Shown: positions 14,700 through 21,282, counted from the first letter of the stretch. The stretch is 34,806 bases of DNA from an uncultured Oscillospiraceae bacterium (GCA_900759385.1 CAAEUZ010000075.1:1-34806); one strand, 5' to 3'. Numbers and translations: made by a program. The notes: generated from the sequence alone by a model not told the origin.

Positions 14700-14963
14700 T
14701 CAGGCCGCCACGGTGGCGGAGGCTGCGGTCTGCTCGGCGGCGGGATAGGTCTCAACGGGGGTGGGGGCGAAGGTCATGCCCGGCACCTCGCCGGTCGTTG
14801 CGTCTACGTAGCATACATAGTAGAGCTCATTGGCGGTGAACTCCACGTCCCAGAGCCCGTCCTCGAAAGTCACGGAACGGAATTCGGCGCCGTCAAGGCA
14901 GGCCTCACGCAGGGCGATCTCGCGGGCTTCGGCAGCGGTAATATTGTAAGTGGTGTTAGTCAT
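14700..14963 (-). CDS. Small PepSY-like domain protein
   Basis: This 87-residue protein has one domain resembling PepSY/YpeB repeats: ITAAEAREIALREACLDGAEF, a SVTFEDGLWDVEFTANELYYVCYVDATTGEV strand region and a Pro/Ala-rich tail. PepSY domains are often found in secreted or membrane proteins and are thought to bind or inhibit peptidases. Here there is no signal peptide or membrane helix, so the protein would stay in the cytoplasm unless it is exported in an unrecognised way. The ATG is preceded by AAGGAG at nine bases. It is a single gene between two terminators. No clear promoter was identified. Confidence 0.75.
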   Translation of the reverse strand: MTNTTYNITAAEAREIALREACLDGAEFRSVTFEDGLWDVEFTANELYYVCYVDATTGEVPGMTFAPTPVETYPAAEQTAASATVAA

Positions 14964-14988
14964 TTTAGTAAGCTCCTTTTTTGAAGTG

Positions 14989-15017
14989 TTGTTTTGTTTG
15001 TGAGTTAAATATACAAT
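14989..15017 (+). promoter_or_regulatory. Possible plus-strand promoter in the gap before uraA
   Basis: TTGTTT (14989-14994) and TACAAT (15012-15017) with a 17-base spacer, pointing towards the orphan terminator at 15071-15112 with no ORF between. It would give an RNA of about 90 nt. Confidence 0.3.
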
Positions 15018-15023
15018 GCGAAT

Positions 15024-15112
15024 ATTAGAGTAACGTTAAAAGAAAAAGAAAAAATTTTAAACAAAAACAAAACCGTCCGAGGCAGGGGGGAATCCTCGGA
15101 CGGTTTCTTTTT
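15024..15112 (+). ncRNA. Candidate small RNA ending in a strong hairpin
   Basis: From the possible start near 15024 the sequence is an A-rich unstructured stretch followed by a terminator hairpin, with no ORF or ribosome site. This layout is typical of small RNAs, but no known family is recognised and expression is not shown. Confidence 0.25.
15071..15112. terminator. Strong orphan bidirectional terminator
   Basis: AACCGTCCGAGG pairs perfectly with CCTCGGACGGTT. It is followed by TCTTTTT on the plus strand and by a T-rich tract (TTGTTTTTG) on the minus strand. No annotated gene ends here on either strand, so it must either end an unannotated transcript or insulate the PepSY gene. Confidence 0.85.
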
Positions 15113-15337
15113 AAGGGGGGCCCCGGGGCCGACGGGGGAGTCGCGCCCCGGGGTGCGTCCCGCACTGTGGGGGGGAGGTACGGGACAATAAAAAAGAGAG
15201 GGGAAAAAGAGGTGTGCCGACGGCTCTCGCCGTCTACGCTTGAAATAATACAGCGCAAAGATTAACGAGTCATTAGAATTTTATGAGCAAAACATGAATT
15301 CGTGTGAATTATCTTTGAACAAATCTCGCCTGCGCTA
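15113..15337. other. Non-coding stretch with three further inverted repeats
   Basis: The 14964-15425 gap holds no credible ORF. Beyond the orphan terminator there are three stems: CCCCGGGGC/GCCCCGGGG (15121-15129 with 15145-15153), GTCCCG/CGGGAC (15157-15162 with 15181-15186) and GACGGC-TCTC-GCCGTC (15219-15234). A weak minus-strand promoter (ATGACT 15268-15273, 17 bases, TATTAT 15245-15250) would transcribe through them into the orphan terminator. The function is unknown. Confidence 0.5.
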
Positions 15338-15366
15338 TTGCGCGCAGGGGACATTGCCTTTATAAT
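15338..15366 (+). promoter_or_regulatory. Promoter of uraA
   Basis: A perfect TATAAT (15361-15366) lies 17 bases after TTGCGC (15338-15343). The poor -35 hexamer lies inside an inverted repeat, CCTGCGC (15329-15335) with GCGCAGG (15342-15348), which could be an operator or activator site. Confidence 0.6.
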
Positions 15367-15425
15367 GTACAAGGCCGTGTGTCCGGCGGGGATCGCGGCA
15401 CTAGTTTAAAGAGAGAGGAAAAGCC

Positions 15426-16787
15426 ATGAATAAGAAAAATATTGGCTCGGAGCCCATTTACGACGCGCGGTCGCTGGGGGCGCCGAGAATGTTCGTGCTC
15501 GGCGTGCAGCACATGTTCGCCATGTTCGGGGCCACGGTGCTCGTGCCCACCCTTACCGGCCTGTCCGTCAGCGTGACGCTGCTGTTTGCCGGCCTGGGCA
15601 CGCTGCTGTTCCATCTGCTGGCCAAGGGGAAGGTGCCGGCCTTCCTGGGCTCCAGCTTCGCCTTTATAGGCGGTTACGCCGCCATCGCGCCCATGCTGCC
15701 GGACGCGGCGGGCAACCTCACCGTACCAAACACGGAGATGCTGCCCTACGCCTGCTTCGGCGTGGCCTGCGCGGGACTTGTATATGTGGTGCTCTCGGCG
15801 CTCTTCAAGGCCTTCGGCGTACGCAAGGTCATGCGCTTCTTCCCGCCCATCGTCACCGGGCCCATTATCATCTCCATCGGCCTTTCGCTCTCCAGCTCCG
15901 CTGTGAACAACTGCCAGGCCAGCTGGCCTGTGGCGCTGGTGGCCATAGCGGTGGTCATCGTCTGCAACATCTGGGGCAAGGGCATGATCAAGATCATCCC
16001 CATCCTCCTCGGCGTCATCGCCAGCTATGTGGTGGGTGCGCTGGCGGGGCAGGTGGACTTCACCGCCGTGCGCGAGGCACCCTGGCTGGGGTTCCCCGTG
16101 GTCTGGGATGAGACCGTATTCAGCATCTTTGACGGGGAGTTTGACTCTGCCATGCTGCTGACCGCGGCCATAACCATCGTACCCATCTCTCTTGCCACCG
16201 TGGTGGAGCACATCGGCGACATGTGCGCCATCTCCAGCACCTGCGAGCGCAATTATATAGAGAGCCCCGGTCTGCACCGCACTCTGCTCGGAGACGGCCT
16301 GGCCACCAGCCTGGCCGCGCTCTTCGGTGCGCCCGCAAACACCACATACGGCGAAAATACCGGCGTGCTGGCCCTGAGCAAGGTGTATGACCCGCGCGTT
16401 ATCCGCATAGCTGCCATTCTGGCCATCGTGGTCAGCTTCTGCCCCAAGTTCGCCGAGATAGTGCACGCCATGCCCACCGCCACTATCGGCGGCGTCTCGC
16501 TGGTGCTCTACGGCATGATCAGCGCCGTCGGCGTGCGCAACGTGGTGGAAAACCGCGTGGACTTCACCAAGAGCCGCAACGTCATCATCGCCGCGCTGAT
16601 CCTCGTGCTGGCCATCGGCATAACCTACTCTGATGCGGGCAGCATACATATAGCCGGCGACGTCAGCTTCTCCGGCCTCGCCACTGCGGCCATCGTCGGC
16701 ATAGTCCTCAACGCCGTCCTGCCCGGAAAGGACTACGAGTTCGGCGCCGACCTGCAGGGCGACACCAGCGTCAACTTCAAGGTGTGA
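15426..16787 (+). CDS. uraA: Uracil permease (NCS2 family)
   Basis: UraA/PyrP imports uracil with protons across the cytoplasmic membrane for pyrimidine salvage. The 453-residue protein has the NCS2 layout of about 14 hydrophobic segments. Landmarks are an N-terminal MFVLGVQHMFAMFGATVLVPTLTGL, the GSSFAFIGGY region, and the substrate-site motifs VVEHIGDMCAIS and TTYGENTGV. The TTYGEN motif marks uracil permeases, whereas xanthine and urate members have QNxG at that place. The ATG is preceded by GAGAGGA at seven bases. The gene is alone, without pyr genes beside it. The leader contains no recognisable PyrR or anti-terminator structure. Confidence 0.95.
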   Translation: MNKKNIGSEPIYDARSLGAPRMFVLGVQHMFAMFGATVLVPTLTGLSVSVTLLFAGLGTLLFHLLAKGKVPAFLGSSFAFIGGYAAIAPMLPDAAGNLTVPNTEMLPYACFGVACAGLVYVVLSALFKAFGVRKVMRFFPPIVTGPIIISIGLSLSSSAVNNCQASWPVALVAIAVVIVCNIWGKGMIKIIPILLGVIASYVVGALAGQVDFTAVREAPWLGFPVVWDETVFSIFDGEFDSAMLLTAAITIVPISLATVVEHIGDMCAISSTCERNYIESPGLHRTLLGDGLATSLAALFGAPANTTYGENTGVLALSKVYDPRVIRIAAILAIVVSFCPKFAEIVHAMPTATIGGVSLVLYGMISAVGVRNVVENRVDFTKSRNVIIAALILVLAIGITYSDAGSIHIAGDVSFSGLATAAIVGIVLNAVLPGKDYEFGADLQGDTSVNFKV

Positions 16788-16790
16788 GCC

Positions 16791-16826
16791 AAATGCCCGC
16801 CCCGGCAGCCGCCGGGACGGGCATTT
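16791..16826 (+). terminator. Hairpin after uraA
   Basis: AAATGCCCG-CCCGGC pairs with GCCGGG-CGGGCATTT, interrupted by one mismatch, right after the stop codon. No U-run follows, so it may act as a 3' stabiliser or a weak terminator. Confidence 0.6.
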
Positions 16827-16839
16827 GAACGCAAAAACC

Positions 16840-16867
16840 TTGACAAATCCCGAAATTCGTGTATAAT
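16840..16867 (+). promoter_or_regulatory. Consensus sigma-A promoter of rpsF-ssb-rpsR
   Basis: A perfect TTGACA (16840-16845) and a perfect TATAAT (16862-16867) with a 16-base spacer, about 80 bases before rpsF. This fits a highly expressed ribosomal protein operon. Confidence 0.92.
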
Positions 16868-16870
16868 TGA

Positions 16871-16930
16871 TAAGCCTGCCGAAAGGCGGGTCAATATCCT
16901 TGCCCGCAGGGAAAGCGGGCCAATAGTCCA
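16871..16930 (+). promoter_or_regulatory. Structured rpsF leader, candidate S6:S18 autoregulatory site
   Basis: The leader holds two hairpins in tandem: CCTGCC-GAAA-GGCGGG (16875-16890) and GCCCGC-aggGAAA-GCGGGC (16902-16920). Their 3' sides form a direct repeat, GAAAGGCGGGTCAATATCC and GAAAGCGGGCCAATAGTCC. rpsF leaders in many bacteria bind the S6:S18 complex as feedback control; that this leader does so is inferred from position and structure. Confidence 0.5.
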
Positions 16931-16945
16931 GAAGGAGGTGCACAA

Positions 16946-17242
16946 ATGGCGAAAACAAGCGAAAAGTACGAAGTGATGTACATCATCCGGCCCGACCTCT
17001 CCGAGGAGGAGACCGCGGCTATCGTCGAAAGGTTTAAGACGCTTGTCGAGCAGAACGGCACGCTTGATGAGATGGAGGAGATGGGTAAGCGCAAGCTCGC
17101 TTACGAGATCAACTATCTCAGCGAGGGTTACTACGTCCTCGTCAAGTTCATGAGCGGTCCGGAGTTCCCGGCCGAGCTCGACCGTCTGCTTGGCATAACC
17201 GACGGTGTTATTCGCAGCCTCATCACCAAGCGTCCTGAGTAA
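16946..17242 (+). CDS. rpsF: 30S ribosomal protein S6
   Basis: S6 binds the central domain of 16S rRNA as a heterodimer with S18. The 98-residue protein has the family pattern: YEVMYIIRPDLSEEE at the N-terminus, MGKRKLAYEINYLSEGYYVLVKF in the centre and a final DGVIRSLITKR. The ATG is preceded by AAGGAGGTG. It is the first gene of the conserved rpsF-ssb-rpsR operon, 16 bases before ssb, under the consensus promoter at 16840. Confidence 0.98.
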   Translation: MAKTSEKYEVMYIIRPDLSEEETAAIVERFKTLVEQNGTLDEMEEMGKRKLAYEINYLSEGYYVLVKFMSGPEFPAELDRLLGITDGVIRSLITKRPE

Positions 17243-17258
17243 TTAAGGAGGAGAGAGG

Positions 17259-17786
17259 ATGCTCAACCACATCGTCCTCATGGGCCGTCTGACCCGCGAC
17301 GTCGAACTGCGCTACACGCAGTCGCAGATCCCCGTCGCAAGTTTCCGCATCGCCGTTGACCGCGACTTTGGCCGCGGGGACGACAGGCAGACCGACTTTA
17401 TAGATGTCGTGGCCTGGCGCCAGACCGGCGAGTTTGTCAGCAAGTATTTCCACAAGGGCAGCATGATCGTCGTCTCCGGACGTCTTCAGATGCGCGACTG
17501 GACCGACCGCGACGGCAACAAGCGCACCAGCGCGGAAGTTGTGGCGGACAACGTATACTTCGGCGAGAGCTCACGCCGCGACGGCGGCGACAGCCGCCAG
17601 GATAATTCCTACGGCGGCGGAAGTTACGGCGGCAACAGCTATGGCGGGAACAACGGTTACGGCAACAACAGCTACGGCGGCAACAGCGGCGGCTATGGCA
17701 GCCGTCAGCAGCCCGGCAATACCGCCCCTTCCTCGGGCTCCGCGTTTTCAGAGCTCGACGACGGCGACGGCGAACTACCATTCTGA
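17259..17786 (+). CDS. ssb: Single-stranded DNA-binding protein
   Basis: SSB coats single-stranded DNA in replication, recombination and repair. Residues 1-105 are the OB-fold domain (MLNHIVLMGRLTRDVELRYTQ, IAVDR, TDFIDVVAWRQTGEFVSKYFHKGSMIVVSGRLQ). Residues ~112-160 are a Gly/Asn/Tyr-rich linker with repeated SYGGN-type units. The acidic tip GDGELPF is the docking peptide for partner proteins. At 175 residues it is typical of the main replicative SSB. The ATG is preceded by AAGGAGGAG. The position between rpsF and rpsR is the conserved one. Confidence 0.98.
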   Translation: MLNHIVLMGRLTRDVELRYTQSQIPVASFRIAVDRDFGRGDDRQTDFIDVVAWRQTGEFVSKYFHKGSMIVVSGRLQMRDWTDRDGNKRTSAEVVADNVYFGESSRRDGGDSRQDNSYGGGSYGGNSYGGNNGYGNNSYGGNSGGYGSRQQPGNTAPSSGSAFSELDDGDGELPF

Positions 17787-17812
17787 CTTAAACTTTTCGA
17801 GGAGGTATAACC

Positions 17813-18049
17813 TTGGCTTTCGATAACAAGAACAAGGGTCGCAAGCGCAAAAAGGTATGCCAGTTCTGCGTGGACAAGTCCGCTTATATAGACTATAAGG
17901 ATTCCGCCAAGCTCCGCAAGTTCATGAGCGAGCGCAGCAAGATCCTTCCGCGCCGCACTACCGGTACCTGCGCCATGCACCAGCGCGAGCTGACTGAGGC
18001 CATCAAGCGCGCCCGTCAGATCGCCCTGCTCCCCTACGTCACCGACTGA
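17813..18049 (+). CDS. rpsR: 30S ribosomal protein S18, zinc-binding form
   Basis: This 78-residue S18 has the conserved IDYKDSAKLRKFMSERSKILPRRTTGTC core and the C-terminal KRARQIALLPY. It carries Cys16-x2-Cys19 and Cys53-x2-His56, the zinc-coordinating (C+) version, which in other bacteria can be paired with a zinc-free paralogue under Zur control. The start codon is TTG, supported by GAGGAGG seven bases upstream and by the normal N-terminus. It is the last gene of the operon, followed by a strong terminator. Confidence 0.98.
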   Translation: MAFDNKNKGRKRKKVCQFCVDKSAYIDYKDSAKLRKFMSERSKILPRRTTGTCAMHQRELTEAIKRARQIALLPYVTD

Positions 18050-18072
18050 GCGGGAAGCAAAGCAAAAGCGTA

Positions 18073-18100
18073 AAAAGGCTCCCCTGCGGGGGAGCCTTTT
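18073..18100. terminator. Bidirectional terminator after rpsR
   Basis: AAAAGGCTCCCC pairs with GGGGAGCCTTTT around a short loop, with T-runs at the 3' side on both strands. It lies between convergent rpsR and the small membrane protein gene at 18114-18530. Confidence 0.92.
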
Positions 18101-18113
18101 GCTGAAACGGCGT

Positions 18114-18530
18114 TTATTCGCTTGCGAGATAGCGTACAAAACTTTCCAAAGTGCCGTCGTCGAAGGAGTACTTGCGGCCGCGCCCATCCTGGATTATATA
18201 AAGCTCGTCCGGCGAGAGCAGCAAGTCGATGATGTCTTCATCGTTCAGAAGCACGCTCATGTGCGCATAGCCGCCATTAAAGCTGCCGGTACGCTGGGTC
18301 AGCTCCAGCGTGTCAAGGCGTTCAAACAGTGCGCGGGTCTGTTCGCTTTCGAGCATACGAGGGCCGGCGGTGGTGGACAGTTCCGGTTCCAATACGTCGC
18401 CGTTACTGAATCCGGCGGCGTCGGCGAAGCTGACTTCCCGTGTAAAGACGAGCGCCCACACGCAGATGAGCGCGATGACGATGACCAGGCCTATTGCGAT
18501 ATACCTGCCGTAGGTTCGTCTGGACTTCAC
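18114..18530 (-). CDS. Small single-pass membrane protein of unknown function
   Basis: The 138-residue product has a basic start (KSRRTYGRY), one strong hydrophobic helix at residues ~10-33 and a ~100-residue outer domain. That domain ends in DELYIIQDGRGRKYSFDDGTLESFVRYLASE, so the bulk probably faces outward. I do not recognise a family. The GTG start at 18530 is chosen for AGGACGG nine bases upstream and because it gives a normal membrane-anchor N-terminus; a TTG at 18551 would place the ribosome site inside the gene. It lies 26 bases after the dCMP deaminase-like gene and is probably co-transcribed with it. Confidence 0.7.
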   Translation of the reverse strand: MKSRRTYGRYIAIGLVIVIALICVWALVFTREVSFADAAGFSNGDVLEPELSTTAGPRMLESEQTRALFERLDTLELTQRTGSFNGGYAHMSVLLNDEDIIDLLLSPDELYIIQDGRGRKYSFDDGTLESFVRYLASE

Positions 18531-18556
18531 GTGAATGCACCGTCCTTTCAAGTTGG

Positions 18557-19051
18557 TTATGGCCGCGGGATTTTGGGTACGCTCTCGTCGTTTGCAATCC
18601 AGTCGCGGACGTGGATAGTCTCATATTCGTTCTCGCCGGTGCTGACAACTACCTGGGTTATGCCCGCGTTGATGATGAGGCGCTTGCACATCGAACAGGG
18701 CATGGTGTCGCGCAGCAGCTCGCCGGTCTTGGCGTCCCGGCCCACCAGATAGAGGGTGCCGCCCAGCATGTCCCGCCTGGCGGCGGAGATGATGGCGTTG
18801 GCTTCCGCGTGGACGCTGCGGCAGAGTTCATAGCGCTCGCCGGAGGGGATGCCCAGGTTGTCGCGCGTGCAGAAGCCGACCTCCGAGCAGTTCAGGCGGC
18901 CGCGCGGCGCGCCGTTGTAGCCGGTGGATATGATCTCGTCATTGCGTACGATGATGGCGCCGTATTTGCGGCGCAGGCAGGTGGAGCGGCCGAGCACCGC
19001 GTCGGCGATGCCGAGATAGTAGCTCGGTTTGCTGGTTCTGTTGTCGGACAT
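18557..19051 (-). CDS. comEB: dCMP deaminase-family protein (ComEB-like)
   Basis: The zinc deaminase fold is shown by His81-Ala-Glu83 (SVHAEANAI) and Pro118-Cys119-x2-Cys122 (MPCSMCKR), the metal and catalytic residues. The YGAIIVRNDEIISTGYNGAPRG block and a zinc-binding CxEVGFC-type insertion are typical of dCMP deaminase / ComEB proteins. The enzyme would convert dCMP to dUMP for dTMP synthesis; in Bacillus the homologue lies in a competence operon, but no competence genes are near here. At 164 residues the length is normal. The ATG is preceded by GGAGGT at eight bases. It is divergent from queH and leads a two-gene transcript. Confidence 0.93.
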   Translation of the reverse strand: MSDNRTSKPSYYLGIADAVLGRSTCLRRKYGAIIVRNDEIISTGYNGAPRGRLNCSEVGFCTRDNLGIPSGERYELCRSVHAEANAIISAARRDMLGGTLYLVGRDAKTGELLRDTMPCSMCKRLIINAGITQVVVSTGENEYETIHVRDWIANDESVPKIPRP

Positions 19052-19077
19052 AGTTTTTTACCTCCGGTTTCAGAACT

Positions 19078-19106
19078 ATTTTACGGGTTTTGCGGAGAGA
19101 AGTCAA
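19078..19106 (-). promoter_or_regulatory. Sigma-A promoter of the dCMP deaminase-like gene
   Basis: On the minus strand TTGACT (19101-19106) and TAAAAT (19078-19083) with a 17-base spacer. The -35 lies just before the queH ATG on the other strand, so initiation here could interfere with queH. Confidence 0.7.
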
Positions 19107-19108
19107 GG

Positions 19109-19705
19109 ATGAACAAGGTTAACTACCAGCTGGAGCTGGACAAGATAGTTTCCCGGCTGGAGGGGAGGCCCTCTCTGCTGCTGCACTCCTGCTGCGGGCC
19201 GTGTTCAAGCTATGTGCTCGAGTACCTCACGCAGTATTTCGAGGTGTATCTAAGCTACTATAACCCCAATATCCAGCCCCGCGCGGAGTACGAGCTGCGG
19301 CTGGAAAACCAGCGCAAAGTGCTCGGGCACATGCCCGGCGTGACGCTGGTGGAGTGCGGCTATGACGGCGCGGCCTATGAAGAGGCCGTGCGCGGCCTGG
19401 AGGGCGAGCCCGAGGGCGGCGCGAGGTGCACGGAGTGCTTCCGCCTGCGCCTGGACTTTGCCGCGAGGGAGGCGGCCCGCCTGGGCTGCGAGTACTGCTG
19501 CACCACGCTCACGGTCTCCCCGCACAAGGACGCCCAGCGTATAAACGCGCTGGGGGAGGAGATATGCGCCCGGTACGGCGTGAAGTGGCTCCCGGGCGAC
19601 TTCAAGAAGCGCAACGGATACAAGCGCAGCATAGAGCTCTCGCACGAGTTCGGCTTATACAGGCAGGATTACTGCGGCTGCCTTTACTCAAAAAACCAGC
19701 AGTAA
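19109..19705 (+). CDS. queH: Epoxyqueuosine reductase QueH
   Basis: QueH reduces epoxyqueuosine to queuosine in tRNA, the last step of queuosine synthesis, and replaces the unrelated QueG in many anaerobes. The 198-residue protein shows the family pattern: LLLHSCCGPCSSYVLEYL (Cys28, Cys29 and Cys32), YYNPNIQPRAEYELR, a CTECFRLRL block, CCTTLTVSPHKD and the C-terminal DYCGCLYS, whose cysteines bind metal. The ATG at 19109 has GGAGAG nine bases upstream; the longer open frame upstream is antisense to the deaminase. It is followed by a preQ1-type leader and queT. Confidence 0.96.
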   Translation: MNKVNYQLELDKIVSRLEGRPSLLLHSCCGPCSSYVLEYLTQYFEVYLSYYNPNIQPRAEYELRLENQRKVLGHMPGVTLVECGYDGAAYEEAVRGLEGEPEGGARCTECFRLRLDFAAREAARLGCEYCCTTLTVSPHKDAQRINALGEEICARYGVKWLPGDFKKRNGYKRSIELSHEFGLYRQDYCGCLYSKNQQ

Positions 19706-19737
19706 CAGGAGCGGCACGCAGTGCGCCGCACATACAA

Positions 19738-19820
19738 TTCAATAACCCTGCGGTTTCCAACCCCGCATTGTTATAGGGGGCGCCAGCCCCCGAAGCTAAA
19801 TCAAAATGGGAGGTTATTCA
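19738..19820 (+). promoter_or_regulatory. preQ1-type riboswitch (class III likely) upstream of queT
   Basis: TGCGG/CCGCA (19749-19753 with 19763-19767) closes a loop TTTCCAACC, whose TTTCC can pair with the queT ribosome site GGGAGG (19808-19813) in an H-type pseudoknot. A second stem, GGGGGC/GCCCCC (19776-19791), follows. AATAACC (19741-19747) is also complementary to GGTTATT (19812-19818). Control of a preQ1/queuosine transporter by occlusion of the ribosome site fits preQ1 riboswitches. Class III is favoured because it is known from this bacterial group, but I could not check a covariance model. Confidence 0.62.
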
Positions 19821-19822
19821 CC

Positions 19823-20338
19823 ATGAAATTCACACCGAGAAATCTCGCCTTCGCCGCGGTCGTCGGCGCCGCTTACTGCGCGCTGACCTTGCTGCTGGCC
19901 CCGATATCCTTCGGGCCGGTACAGTTCCGCGTTGCGGAGGCGCTCTGCATCCTGCCGGCCTTCATACCCGTCAGCTCCTGGGGCCTCTGGATAGGCTGCG
20001 CGCTGGCCAACCTGTTTGGCGGCTACGGACTGCCCGACATAGTGTTCGGTTCGCTCGCCACGCTGGGCTCGTCCCTGTGCATAGCGGCGATAGCCAGGAA
20101 CCAGAGCCAGCCGCTGAGCTTCACCCGCTGCATCCTGGTATGCTTCATGCCCGTCATATGGAACGCGCCCATCGTCGGCGCGGTCATCGCCTACAGCACC
20201 GGCGCCTTCTGGGCGGCCCTGCCGCTCAACATGCTCCAGCTCGCCGTAGGCGAGGCCGGCGTGCTGTATATAATCGGCCTTCCGCTCATGAAGCTGCTCC
20301 CGCGCAGCCGGGCCTTCATGCAGGTAATAAAGGCGTAA
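19823..20338 (+). CDS. queT: QueT-type queuosine precursor transporter
   Basis: The 171-residue membrane protein belongs to the QueT family of ECF-transporter S components, which import queuosine precursors such as preQ0/preQ1 with the shared ECF module. It has about five to six hydrophobic helices. Landmarks are an N-terminal LAFAAVVGAAYCALTLLLAPISFGPVQFRVAEALCILP, GLWIGCALANLFGGYGLPDIVFGS and WNAPIVGAVIAY. The PISFGxVQFRxxEAL motif is diagnostic. The ATG has GGGAGG eight bases upstream, within the riboswitch-like leader. Gene order queH-queT links uptake of the precursor with the final step of queuosine formation. Confidence 0.95.
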   Translation: MKFTPRNLAFAAVVGAAYCALTLLLAPISFGPVQFRVAEALCILPAFIPVSSWGLWIGCALANLFGGYGLPDIVFGSLATLGSSLCIAAIARNQSQPLSFTRCILVCFMPVIWNAPIVGAVIAYSTGAFWAALPLNMLQLAVGEAGVLYIIGLPLMKLLPRSRAFMQVIKA

Positions 20339-20339
20339 G

Positions 20340-20373
20340 AAAAGAGCTCCGTATGAATATACGGAGCTCTTTT
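20340..20373 (+). terminator. Rho-independent terminator after queT
   Basis: AAAAGAGCTCCGTA pairs perfectly with TACGGAGCTCTTTT around a short loop immediately after the queT stop codon. Confidence 0.9.
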
Positions 20374-20387
20374 CAGCGTGCTGACCG

Positions 20388-20412
20388 GGAACTATTCCCT
20401 TTTATGCACGTC
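20388..20412 (+). promoter_or_regulatory. Possible ECF-sigma-type promoter
   Basis: GGAAC (20388-20392), exactly 16 bases, then CGTC (20409-20412), the general layout of promoters used by ECF sigma factors (-35 AAC motif, -10 CGTC). It lies 23 bases before the ATG of the 274-residue gene, where no good sigma-A promoter is visible. The -35 also lies in the inverted repeat GGGAA-CTA-TTCCC. Confidence 0.4.
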
Positions 20413-20435
20413 TCAGCCAGTAAAGGGGTGAGCAT

Positions 20436-21260
20436 ATGAAAAAGGCGCTTAGGCTGCTGCTGGGCCTGGCCCTGGCGTTATCGCTGGCCGTGCCCGCCCT
20501 GGCGGACATGGGGCCCAGGCCATCGGTGATCGTGCGCATGGAAAACCTGCCGGATACGCAGGTTTACGGCACCATACTGAGCGGCGAAGCGGATGTTGCC
20601 CCCAGCCCGTGGTATTCAAATATGCTCGGAGAGCAGGAGATGCCGGCAGAGGTCGCGGCCGCCCTGGCCGGATATGAGGCGGAGGAGGTTTATTTCACCG
20701 GCGCGGTCTGGGACTGCTCGGCGGGGGCCATGAGCTGGTCGCAAAACCCGCCCGACAGCTTCCGTGTGCTGCTGTATATGCCCGGGAACGGCCAATTCCT
20801 GCTGTCTGATGAGCTGGAGCATTACGCCTTCGACAGCTATTACACGGCCTCGCTTGCGGGCGGCACGCTCGCGCTCAGCCGCAGCTATGACTACGCGGGC
20901 GAGCTCGGCAGCCTGGCGCTGCGCTGTGTGCTGACCATCGCCCTGGAGCTGCTTATAGCGCCGGTGTTCGGCTTTAAAACGCGCAGGGAGTTGGGCTTTA
21001 TAGCTGTGGTCAATGTGGCCACGCAGCTGGCCCTCAACCTCGCTGCCAACCTGGTTCACTATTTCAGCGGCGGCTTCACCGCTGCGTTCATCCTGCTTGA
21101 AGCGCTTGTGACGCTGGCGGAGGCCCTGATTTACCGGCGATGCCTGCCGCGGCGCGGCCAGAACCCGCCGCGCGAGGGCGCGGTCTATGCGGTGTTTTCC
21201 AACGTGCTGTCCGCGATCGCGGGCCTGCTGCTGGCCTGTGCGCTCCCCGGTATGTTTTAG
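20436..21260 (+). CDS. Secreted/multipass membrane protein, paralogue of 21291-22127 (274 aa)
   Basis: A signal peptide (KK, a long hydrophobic core and AxA cleavage after Ala23) is followed by an outer domain beginning DMGPRPSVIVRMENLPD. This domain carries YGTILS, an acidic centre and a WDCSAG...PPDSFRVLLYMP block. Four hydrophobic helices fill residues ~158-272 (LALRCVLTIALELLIAPVFGF, RRELGFIAVVNVATQLALNL, and two more). The whole length aligns with the protein encoded head-on at 21291-22127. I recognise the family only as one seen in gut Firmicutes without a function. The ATG is preceded by AAAGGGGTGAG. The position next to an ECF sigma operon that ends in its paralogue suggests envelope stress or envelope maintenance. 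Confidence 0.78.
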   Translation: MKKALRLLLGLALALSLAVPALADMGPRPSVIVRMENLPDTQVYGTILSGEADVAPSPWYSNMLGEQEMPAEVAAALAGYEAEEVYFTGAVWDCSAGAMSWSQNPPDSFRVLLYMPGNGQFLLSDELEHYAFDSYYTASLAGGTLALSRSYDYAGELGSLALRCVLTIALELLIAPVFGFKTRRELGFIAVVNVATQLALNLAANLVHYFSGGFTAAFILLEALVTLAEALIYRRCLPRRGQNPPREGAVYAVFSNVLSAIAGLLLACALPGMF

Positions 21261-21282
21261 AAGAAATGTGTGTTTAAGACGG

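Noticed and set aside
15360..16958. 532-residue open frame antisense to uraA
   Set aside because: It is a shadow of the GC-rich uracil permease gene: low-complexity His/Gly/Asp-rich translation, no ribosome site, and a well-recognised protein on the other strand.
17590..17720. Tandem DNA repeat in ssb
   Set aside because: The repeated GGCGGCAAC-type units encode the Gly/Asn/Tyr-rich linker normal for SSB proteins; this is protein low complexity, not a mobile or regulatory repeat.
18494..19108. N-terminal extension of queH (total 403 residues)
   Set aside because: The extension is antisense to the dCMP deaminase-like gene. QueH proteins are about 200 residues, and the ATG at 19109 has a ribosome site.
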